DNA of 64,000 nucleotides, from assembly GCA_029962745.1 (NCBI GenBank), contig CM057169.1:18595156-18659155 (forward strand), given 5' to 3'. The DNA is from Echinometra lucunter. Lineage: Eukaryota > Echinodermata > Echinoidea > Camarodonta > Echinometridae. How positions within the stretch are numbered: the first letter of the stretch is position 1; each line of letters opens with the position of its first letter. Position numbers and translations under genes: made by a program. A model generated the notes under the pieces. It worked only from the letters and a program-made list of their open reading frames with translations, was not told where the DNA came from and ran no database searches. Of this stretch, positions 1 to 10,198 are shown one piece after another.

Positions 1-430
1 TCCAGTTTACACCGCTATCAGCTTTGCTGATACCAACAAGGACAAATACAAATTCTTGGTCAGTCTAAATTTTGCACCCTTTCACAAAAGTTACTGTTGC
101 CCGCTCGAGTGTAAAATAAAGATTTTTTTTTATGCCGAAAAACATCAAAGACCCTGCATGGGCTGTTTACAGATATGAAATTGCCCTAAAATCGTTTTAG
201 ATATTGAGATAAGACATTTTTCGACTGAAATTTTTTTTTTATGGGGGGAGGGTGCACTTTACGAAGTGCATGTACAGTGCTGTATACACGGCACTGAAAT
301 ATAGGGCTTTAGACCCCGGCTCCCCTCCTCCAATTCAAAATTTGTATTCGGTTCGTTAAAAATGATGATCTCTCACTGTTTTTATTTTTCATTTATCAGA
401 TTATCCTCCTTGCAAATTAATTTGAAATTT

Positions 431-446
431 TCTAGCGACGCCCCTG
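431..446. mobile_element. Solitary right end of a hAT-like element
   Basis: The sequence TAGCGACGCCCCTGG is the same right terminus as that of the complete element at 20395-20958. The matching left end is not in the window, so it is probably truncated or lies before base 1. Nothing else is recognised in 1-1077 apart from the CA microsatellite. Confidence 0.45.
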
Positions 447-776
447 GTAGGCCTGCCTGTACCTTGATCTCTTCCCCACTTCCATAATAATCATCAGGGG
501 AAAACTGGAGGGAAAATCCCTGTACCTCACACAAAGGTATAGTACTTTCAAGAGGAAGCTCATTAATCGGAAGTATAATGTGCAAATTAGCTTATGTTGT
601 CATGAATATGAGATTCTGTTTCCTGGGTAATAACCAAACTTGTCTAAGTGCATTAAAACTTGGTCCAGGTTTTGGATGTCTGTGAGAAATTGCCGACCTT
701 ACACCCCGAAGATAGGTCCGGTGAATAACAAACAGTGCCGGTCACAAAAAGAGGTTGGAGAAAAACAACAAGAACG

Positions 777-777
<1 letters not shown>

Positions 778-813
<36 letters not shown>
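778..813. repeat. (CA)n microsatellite
   Basis: About 16 uninterrupted CA dinucleotides. The open frames across it on both strands are artefacts of the repeat. Confidence 0.95.
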
Positions 814-817
<4 letters not shown>

Positions 818-1085
818 CGAAACAAAGCAGTCTGAAAAAAAAACCGGATTAAGCATAGACTAACAACCCAGTATGGTTCATGGCCACGGCGAGAAACTGG
901 TCACCGCAAGTTGATCCCATGCCTACTGGCAGCTATCCAATGTATACTGTACAGTTTTACCTGAGCATGCCGAGAACGGGGTCAATTATATCATTTAAAA
1001 AAAGGCCAAATCTTTGGCACAGCAAGCTTTTCCTCCATAAACATGATAAACCCTTTCCGTAAACATTATTACTATTATTTACAGC

Positions 1086-2585
1086 CAGAGGTGTCGATCA
1101 TTTTTCGGATTGGGGGGGGGGGGGGGCAAGACGACCAAGCGGATATGAACCCACGGCTACTATTTGTACACACACACCCTCACATATATACATACATACA
1201 TACATACATACATACATACATACACACACACATATATATATATAGGCCTATATCAACGTGAAGCATTTTCAAATTGGGGAAATTAGGCAACTTGCTATGT
1301 GAACCATTCTGGTTTTTTTTTTTTTTCAATTTTGCGAGCGAGCGAAGCGAGCGAGCAAAAAATAACAAACTTCTTGTTATGAGAGAAGGGTTTAGTTATC
1401 ATATAGGCATAAATGATACCTAATATATATGTATATGGTTACCTCGCTGCCAAATATGAACTCTACTTTGTCACATCGTTGGTCCATTGTTGCTGCTCCC
1501 CAAACCACTCTGTTTTTTAATATTACGAGCGAGCGAAGCGAGCGAGGAAGCATACACTGTTTTTCATGGTAGATGTAGTAAACCCTTCGGCAGATTATAC
1601 GCTGTGAGCCAATGAAACATGTACATTATCTATTCGGTCTCATCTCACCGAACTTGTTTGCTTTTCAAAACCATTAATGTGAAACCAGCGAGCGCAGCGA
1701 GAGAGGAAAAATATACCCTTTTCCATATGATAGAAGTGTTATTTCGTCATCATAATAATGTGATAAAAATGTGATATGCGCTATCAAGAACGGAATATTA
1801 GTATCATCATTATCATCAGAATACACTATAAATCTGTCATGCCTGTATGATATCTAGATAATACATCCGATCACCTGTGTGCCGAATATGACACTGTTTT
1901 AGCTACCTCGCTTGCAGTCCGAATCCATTCTGTTTCTACCATAGCGAGCAATGTCAACGACCGATCCCGGCAAAATTATATGGATTCGTCCCAAAATCTT
2001 TGTCAACAACCTTGCTGTCCAAATATAATGATATTTTGGAATCTCGCTGCTATAATAAGCTACTTGCTGCCCGAAATCATCTTGTATCTAGCTTTTACCA
2101 GCGAGAGTAGCGAGCGACTTAACGGAAAATATGTTTTTGTTTTGCGGTTTTTTTTTCTTTTTATCCAGGCCGTTGTCTCCTGGAAGTTTATCTATTTTTA
2201 GGTCAACTGGCCGCTCGATTTCTAGGAGTGATATCTTGTTTGGTTATATTACTTCCTATGAGTAGAAGAATAGTATAACATTAAATAGAAACACAAGATT
2301 CAAACCGATTTCCTTTCGTAAGAATAGTAATTATCATCGGCATTGGTTAAGATATTAAATGCGAGCGAGCGAAGCGAGCGAGCGCTTCCCAGTTTCCCAT
2401 TTTCTCTCTTTTTTCTTGTTTTACGCTTTCATTTCACTTCCTTTCTTCCTTTTCCTTTCTTTTCTCTTTCTTTTTTCTTTTTCCTTTTTCCTTTTTTTTT
2501 GGGTTGGGAAATTATTGGGGGGAGGGGGGCATAATGATATCTTTGCCCCCCCCCCCCCCCTGCCCCCCCCGGATCGACGCCTCTG
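1086..2585. mobile_element. hAT-like non-autonomous transposon with internal GCGAGC palindromes
   Basis: The left terminus CAGAGGTGTCGATC and the right terminus GGATCGACGCCTCTG are inverted copies with one mismatch. They are flanked by a perfect 8-bp duplication, TTTACAGC, at 1078-1085 and 2586-2593. An 8-bp duplication with this TIR type is the hAT hallmark. A G run follows the left TIR and C runs precede the right one. The interior holds five copies of a near-palindrome related to GCGAGCGAAGCGAGCGAGC (about 1334, 1528, 1686, 2099, 2360) and a CATA/TA microsatellite (about 1180-1245). No transposase frame is present, so it is non-autonomous. Confidence 0.85.
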
Positions 2586-2638
2586 TTTACAGCTATCTGT
2601 TACATATATTATCACTAACAGCTATCTGTTACATAATA

Positions 2639-3904
2639 CCCAGCTAACAATTGGACGTTTTCTGAACGTTCTTGAAACATTCCAAGTTCGTTATTTGGAC
2701 GTTTTGTCAAAACGTTTTCAGAACGTCTTTTTGTGGAAGGTTTTCGACGTATTTAAAACGTTTCGAATGGACGTTAAAAAAACGTTTTTTAAACGTTAAA
2801 AAAAAACAATAAAAGACCTTTCAAAATTTTTAAGGACCTGCTGAAAACCTTTTGGACGTTATAGACGTTCTGTGGACGTTCTGCAGACGTCCACAAAACG
2901 TTTTATTGGACATTTGTAAAACGTTTTCTAAACGTTAAAAAATTAACAACCTTTTATGCATTTGTTTTCCAGTCTAGGAACCTGCAGAAAACCTTTATAC
3001 GTTTTACAAACGTTTTCTAAACGTTAAAAAATTAACAACCTTTTATGCATTTGTTTCCCAGTCTAGGAACCTGCAGAAAACCTTTATACGTTTTACAAAC
3101 GTTTTCAGAACGTTCAGAAAACCTTTTAAGAACCTTTGGAAAACCTTTTAAGAACGTTCAGAAAAACTTTTAAGGACATTTAGAAAACCTTGTAAGAACA
3201 TTTTAAGAATGTCCCAAAAGCCTTTGATAATTATGATTTTTAAAAAATTATCCTGAAGAGAAATTATACTAACAGTCCTCCTGTAATCCTAACAACTCTG
3301 TGCCTAACTAGTTATATCCTATCCTATCCTATATCCCAAACCTACGTACTGAACTCTTGTCAAGTCTTTCTATATATAGGGAACAGATTGCAATGACCGT
3401 TAAAAAATAGGTGACGATTACAATTTTTGAATTTCGACCCAGAAATACCTCTTCGAATTGCATTTTGGGCATTACAATCAATGTTTTGCATTATTTTTGC
3501 ATTATAGAATTTTGCATTACAGAAAGGCCAAAATAGATTGCCATTTGTCCTTTTAAAATTATGATTTTAGTCAATTCTAGGTCTTTTGTGAATATTCATG
3601 AATCATGATCGATTACTTTCCAGTCTAAGGACCTGCAGAAAACCTTAAGACGTTTTAAAAACGTTTTACGAACGTTTTTTCCAGACGTAGACGTAGCGGA
3701 CGTTATAAAAACGTTTTGTGAACGTCCTAAAAAGTCCATTGACGTTTTAAAAACGATTTCAAAAAAACTGTGCTTTGTGGTAAATGCTAAGTCCAAACTT
3801 TGACGTTATATGTACGTTTTAAAAACATCCGTTTTAGACGAAGACGTACGGGACCTCAAAAAAACTTTGAGGAAACGTTCTGAAAACGTTATGTGTTTGC
3901 TGGG
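2639..3904. mobile_element. AACGTT-rich TIR element
   Basis: The termini CCCAGCTAACA and TGTTTGCTGGG are imperfect inverted repeats. Both arms (2650-3230 and 3600-3900) consist of dozens of degenerate units around AACGTTTT and AAACCTTT. A central 3230-3600 segment is non-repetitive. I could not assign a target duplication confidently. No coding potential is seen. Confidence 0.6.
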
Positions 3905-4898
3905 GATATCCCTCTCCTAATATTACTGAACAATTTCGGATTATGATGCTGAAAACCTTGGCAGGTATGCTGTAAATTTCCTGCACTTACTTGTAACAAA
4001 GGCAACATCCAAAAGAAAATGTTCCTTTTCTATTTTGCAGGGTGTTTTGAGCAAAGTTTTACTTTGTCCAAATCAATATTTTTCTCACTGTGTCACTATG
4101 TTAACACAGATACAAAGAAAATAATTCAAGCAATCGGAAAATCTTTTCTCTTTAAAGGAGTCTTTCCGCTAGCCAAGATTTTTTTGTTTTTTGTTTTTTT
4201 GGTTGTCTGTCTGTTTATTTGTTGTTTTTTTTTGCTTGCTGAATAACGAACGTCACCCCGCGGTGAATATGTGTTCGTACAGTATAAAGCCTTAGACGCG
4301 ATACGATAGCGATAATTGTCATAATCGTGACGAATGGAAAACTTTGGAATGTTTGGTTAAGAGGCCCGGTCAAATCGAAATTCCCCAACAAAATTCAGTC
4401 CCAGTCTGACCCTGATCAGAATGGCATTCGCATAAAACCCTTCTTATAGGCCTATAATGATTTGATTTGATTGATTTGACTGATTTATTCACACAACATT
4501 ATCACGTATAGATCATTAGTTATGAATAAATATTCAGAATGCTGTTAAGTGGAACGTCGTGAGCTCTGTCAAGTACTTGGTGAAAACGTCCCCAAGAAAC
4601 AGATAAAGAAGTGTAAAAGGATATTTTATGTTTATACAAATTCTTAGTGATTGGTCCATTGGGGGATGCGCGAGATATATACCACAATATTTCAGGTGGA
4701 GGATAGCCTGTATAATCATACTCAATGATTCACCATCAAAAAATGACGTGATGAAATAACTGAATATGATGATAATGAGGAAGATGAGGAGGCTATGATG
4801 ATGATGACGGTGATGATTATTATTCGTATATGATTGCAGGCCTACCACTGAACTAGAATCAGTGAGGCCACCTACGCAGTCACGCGCCAGTTTATGGT
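3905..4898. other. Non-coding stretch, nothing recognised
   Basis: AT-rich sequence with T-runs near 4180-4235. I see no gene, TIR or strong repeat. Confidence 0.5.
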
Positions 4899-5342
4899 CA
4901 TAAGGAGTGTTCGTACCAAATTCGGTGTTTCTGTCCCCTCTGTCACGAAAATTTCCCCTCACCCATCCCACCAATACGCCAAATCAGCAAAAATAATTAA
5001 TTCAATTGCATGACAAATATTTATCTCTTCCTGTTGCAAAAGCGGGGCAGGATGATAATGTTACTTGCCAAAAAGGAATTAGGTTGGCAGTTTGAAATGA
5101 TAGGGATGACTCCCTGATATTGATTAGTTGTTCATAAGGAGTGTTCGTACCAAATTTGGTGTTTCTGTCCGCTCTGTCACGAAAATTTCCCTCACCCATC
5201 CCACCAATACGCCAAATCAGCAAAAGCAATTAATTCAATATGCATGACAAATTTGTGTCTCTTCCTGGGGCAGGATGATAATGTTACTTGCCACAAAGGA
5301 AGTAGGTTGGCAGTTTGAAATGATAGGAATGACTCTCTGCTT
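4899..5342. repeat. Tandem duplication (two units, period 234 bp) abutting a promoter
   Basis: Unit 1 (4899-5132) and unit 2 (5133-5342) align along nearly their whole length with scattered substitutions and small gaps. Each unit carries a GAAAATTTCCC box (4947, 5181), a CACCC-type stretch, a CCAAT pentamer and CCAAATCAGC. Unit 2 ends about 15 bp before the TATA box of the BRICHOS gene. These may be duplicated upstream regulatory modules; that role is inferred from position. Confidence 0.8.
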
Positions 5343-5355
5343 TCAGGAGAAAGTG

Positions 5356-5363
5356 TATATAAG
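5356..5363 (+). promoter_or_regulatory. TATA box of the BRICHOS gene
   Basis: TATATAAG lies about 120 bp upstream of the ATG at 5484. Transcription would start near 5385-5395, giving a 5' UTR of about 90-100 nt that ends in exon 1. Confidence 0.65.
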
Positions 5364-5483
5364 AAGGAGGTTGTGTAGTGATCTTTATACGATTCGATCA
5401 ACCATCTCTACGAAACAACAGCCCTGAAAGTTCCTCAAGAGCTGAAGACATTTTCGAACATCCATCTGCCAGCCTTTGTCAAC

Positions 5484-8149
5484 ATGGAGAAAGGAGCGAA
5501 GGTAAGGCTACTTTTAGACTTCGAGAAATTAGTTTTTTTAAACAACACATGCACACTTTGGTATCAATATGCATATAGCACAACACTTTATTTGATAGAC
5601 ATAAGTGCCGTGCCGGGGATCGAACCCCGGACCTTCGCGTCTCCAGTGAAGCGCCTTTAAAAAATTTTTTTATGACGATTGAGGTTGTGATGATCGATGC
5701 TGGTGATAATAATGTTAACATTTCTCTGTGTAGATGTACAATACAGTTTTGCCTTTAGTCAGTCAGGTTGCGAGTTTACTTCCAACATGTTTTGATAGAT
5801 TAAAATCAGATGGGCATGGCATATAGGATGTCAGGATTTATGATCTGCTTTGTCTACTTTTTCTTGCACTATCATTGATGCGTGTTTGGGAGCGTGTGTG
5901 GGGGGGGGGGGAGCGCGAGTGGGCATCCTTGTGTGTTAGGTGTTAGCTGGGCAGTGACTACGATTTCCCATAAGCTTTCTATGTACAGCGTATTCGGGCC
6001 AGTGAAGCATTTTCGACGCTGTGTTGTTGACAACGGCAAACTTACAATGGTTATGTATTGTATTTTATCAAACTTTATTGATATAGATCAATATTTGGTT
6101 CTTTTTCATAAATATACATGAATATTACCAAAATGAATCGACTCTTTTTTTTTTTTTTTTTACAAATATGAAGTAGGTAACGTTAATTATATAAACAAAA
6201 AGACAAACACAAAACAAAACAAAACAAAACAAAATTGTAGTATTAATAGCTGCTGATTAACATGATCATTTAACAAAAATGTGATATTTCTTTCTTTTTT
6301 TCAACATATGTATATAAGGTGAAATTATATACATGTATATACACAAAAATCCTAGTAGCTATTTCTTCCTTTTATTTTTTTTTTACAAAAATTAAAAAAG
6401 AATCTGTTAAACAGTCAATACCTTTTCCTCTTAAAAAAACGAACAAAAAACAAAACAAAAAAAAAACACGGAGTACATAAAATCAAAATAAAGAAGAACG
6501 GAGGTGATGGTGGTGGTGTTGATGGTTGTGGTGATGATGATGGTGTTGGTGATGTTGGTGTTAGAAGTATGGGCATTAAAACACAAAAACAAGACAAAGT
6601 GAAAATCTAAGATCCAATTGAGAAAAGAAAAATATGACGCAACTCATAATCAGCATTTTCAGATTTGAAAGAAAATTTGCTTCAAGAATTCGAGAATATC
6701 AAAAATTCGTCCCTGTTTTCACGAAGTGACGGATGAGCGCGCAACTTTAAAAAAGTTAGTTTTGAGTAAATCGCTTTCAAAGTTTCAAACCTCAATCCCA
6801 ACCTCTTTGATATATGGAGGGTGAATAAATTTTACATCCTTGTATAGGGCATATTCTGCGCAATGTTCATTATTAATCACTTGCATATTCCTTTTATATT
6901 TTAGAAGAAAACGAGCGTAAACACTGCCGTCATTTCGTGTAAACACAGAATTCAAGGACCCACTGTGATTTTGTTTTCATGAAGTGACAGATCTCAGCCG
7001 CGCGCGTGTAAAAAACATGGGACCAATGGGACCATAGGGACTTAATGAGCGCGCATTTGACCTAAATGTGGGCGATCACGTGTTCAAATCGAAGACGGGC
7101 TCTTTTAAATGTTTATCACGAAGTGACGGAACTCAGCCGCACACGTAAAACATGGGACGGCTGAAAGCCGTCACTTCGTGAAAACAGAAAATACTTTTAC
7201 TAGGTATTTTCTTGTTGACGTCATTGCCATAGTTACGTAATTGGACATGACTACGGTCTGAAACCCTGTAAGGTTCAAGATGTTAGTGAAAGATGTCCCA
7301 AAATGCAAAAAACTCAAAACTGAAAATTTGCGATTTTTCACTTAAAGAAAACAGGTTCCCTATGTGAGAATGATGATTGAAGGAGCCTCCGTAATTGTGG
7401 ATGACGCTCTCTGCTGTATATATTACAGAATTCATATATATTTTCGGTTTGACCACCTTCCAGCTACCACAGGTGATGACGATCAAAGTCAAATCCGGTG
7501 ATGCCTTGAAAATAACAAAGATCATCACAATCGGACTCTTCTTGACCACTCTGGTAGCCGGTTGCGTCGCCTCACCTGCCCGCCAGCCATTCCCAGGACC
7601 ACTGGAGAACAAGCTGATGGACCATGACGTGGTATGGTTCTAACGACAAACAATGGTGGTATTCTCAGGGCCATTTATCTCTAATTTTTTTTTAAAGAAT
7701 CGGTATTACGGGTTCACTTTAATCTGTTAATCTCAAATTTTATCTTTATTTTCCCACAGTCGCTCACCTCTAACGCGCCTAGTACAGCTAAGACAAAAGA
7801 GAAGCTTTTTCGCTTTCGCCTATATTACTTTTCAGGAAAGATAAAACAAACTAAAGATAGGGCAAGGGTATGTATGTAACAACGTTTCTGGATAAAGATA
7901 GTCTTGCTAGTAACATCAAAGGATTAAATCGTTATGATCCAAGCAAAGGATTTCCCCGTGACTTATGAGAGAGATGGACTTGAGGATTACTGAAAGTACG
8001 AAACGAATCCATGCTTGTATTGTTTTGTGATGATCGGCACGTATGGCAAGCCCCGAAGAAGCAAGCGAAAAACATTCATATTTTAGTGTAGGGTCTACAA
8101 AATGGGATAGATGGCTCTAATTGCGTCATGGCCAAATGACATATATAAT

Positions 8150-8201
<52 letters not shown>

Positions 8202-9931
8202 AATCAGAGGTGGTAGTAGAATGCCATTAAAAAATAAAATCATAGATTTTAAAAGAAAACGGAGCATAGCTCTCAAAAATGAAAGGCGAAGTCACACTCT
8301 TCGTCAGTGCCTATGGTGTGACAAAGAGATGTAAATCAAAATCCGTTTCTGAAACAGACAAAAAAACACGTCTGTTCATGGGCAGACGGATTGTGAAACT
8401 CACCTTTCAAAAGAAATAAATGCGGTGAGGATGGACATGGCGCGAAGTAAATAACGCATCCCAAGACGCGTTGTCATGACTGCAAGATGACAATGGCGAA
8501 TCTCCGGCTCCAAAACAGGAAAATCTGAAAAGGGCCTCACCGCCAACAGTCAAAAAGTAGCAGTAAAAGTACCTAAATAGAATTGAAAATTAGTCTGCTT
8601 GGCATCTAGATAATACAAGAATCAGAGGAGGTAGTAGAATGCCATTAAAAAATAAAATCATAGATTTTAAAAGAAAACGGAGCATAGCTCTCAAAAATGA
8701 AAGAGATGTAAATCAAAATCTGTTTCTGAAACAGACGAAAAAACACGTGAGAGTGTGACTTCGCCTTTCATTTTTGAGAGCTATGCTCCGTTTTATTTTT
8801 AATGGCATTCTACTACCACCTATGATTCTTGTATTTTCTAGATGCCAAGCAGACTAATTTTCAATTATATATATATATATATATATGAGATCAATTGAGA
8901 GAATAATAGCGTGGCATGAAACAAAGTTCCCCAGAGCTGTCCTACCATTCTGGAAAGTTTTGCAAAGGTTGAAAAATGTCACCGCCGGCAATCGAACCCG
9001 GGCCTTTGGCCTTTGGTATATATACCGTATACATGGTATATACAGTATATTAAGACGAAAACATGCAGAATACCTGTCACTGAAATGATGGCTCATCGTA
9101 ACGATAAGGAGAGTTTAAGGCTAATTATTTTTTTCGATTTGTCGTAATAGAAGATTTTCATAAAGCTATAGTCAAATGTAATGTAAAGTTTGTATAATCA
9201 GCTGCAACTCCGCTGGAATTCGTGATTCCTTGCAATATAATTTTGAAATAAAATGCAATCCAGCTATTCAGTGTTTTGTTCAAGTAATTCAGTTGACGTT
9301 GTTCTTTAACGCACTTTTAATAATAATAAAAGAGAACGGTTTTGCGTACCCAAACTCTGAAAATATAAAGGCAAAGAAAGAAAAATAAAGAAGTAAAGAA
9401 ACAGTTAACAGATTTTCAGAAATTAACGAAAAATGTAATAACGAAACCACTTATTGACATATGTTTTGAAATTTAATTGAGCATTTTGTCTCTTTGCCGT
9501 ATGTCATGAAAAAGTGCTTCTCTCCTGCCCTTCATTCAACACGTTCAAGATTGACAAGCTAATTTTGATTATTTTTTAATTGCTTTTCAGGTGCGCATGA
9601 GAGATCTAAGGAAGGAAGATGGACATATTCTCCATGAACGACTTACTTATGACCACAAATCGAATGTGGTGATGGTCCAGACACCAGGCAACTTCAGTGG
9701 AGACTCCCCAGCTATTTTGGTGATCGATTATGACAGGGTAGGTAATTTTAAATTTCATAGGTGTATATGCGACGTTGGGGTTGGGGCTGCAGACTTCCTT
9801 CAGCCGGGCAACCATCTCGTCATATGCGTCAGCATGGTAATAAATTTGCAATTTTGTTCGTAAACGAATTATGATATTGGTGATGATGATAATGATAACG
9901 ATGACAACTAAAAAAAATAATGTTGATGATC

Positions 9932-9983
<52 letters not shown>

Positions 9984-10035
9984 CACTACTACTACTTCTT
10001 CTACTACTATTACTACTACTACTGCTATTCCTATA

Positions 10036-10082
<47 letters not shown>

Positions 10083-10147
10083 TACTACTCCTACTACTAC
10101 TACTACTACTCCTACTACAGCTATTCCTACTACTAATACTACTACTC

Positions 10148-10198
<51 letters not shown>

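Noticed and set aside
1334..2383. CRISPR-like array from regularly seen GCGAGC units
   Set aside because: The spacing is irregular (158-413 bp), the genome is eukaryotic, and the units lie inside a transposon.
2343..2799. 146-aa frame rich in Phe, Leu and Pro
   Set aside because: It runs across a pyrimidine tract, the hAT terminus and the AACGTT repeat; it has no protein character.
4534..5401. Repeated minus-strand frames containing FRDR.DRN..FGTNTPY
   Set aside because: They are shadows of the 234-bp tandem duplication; no splice or start context.
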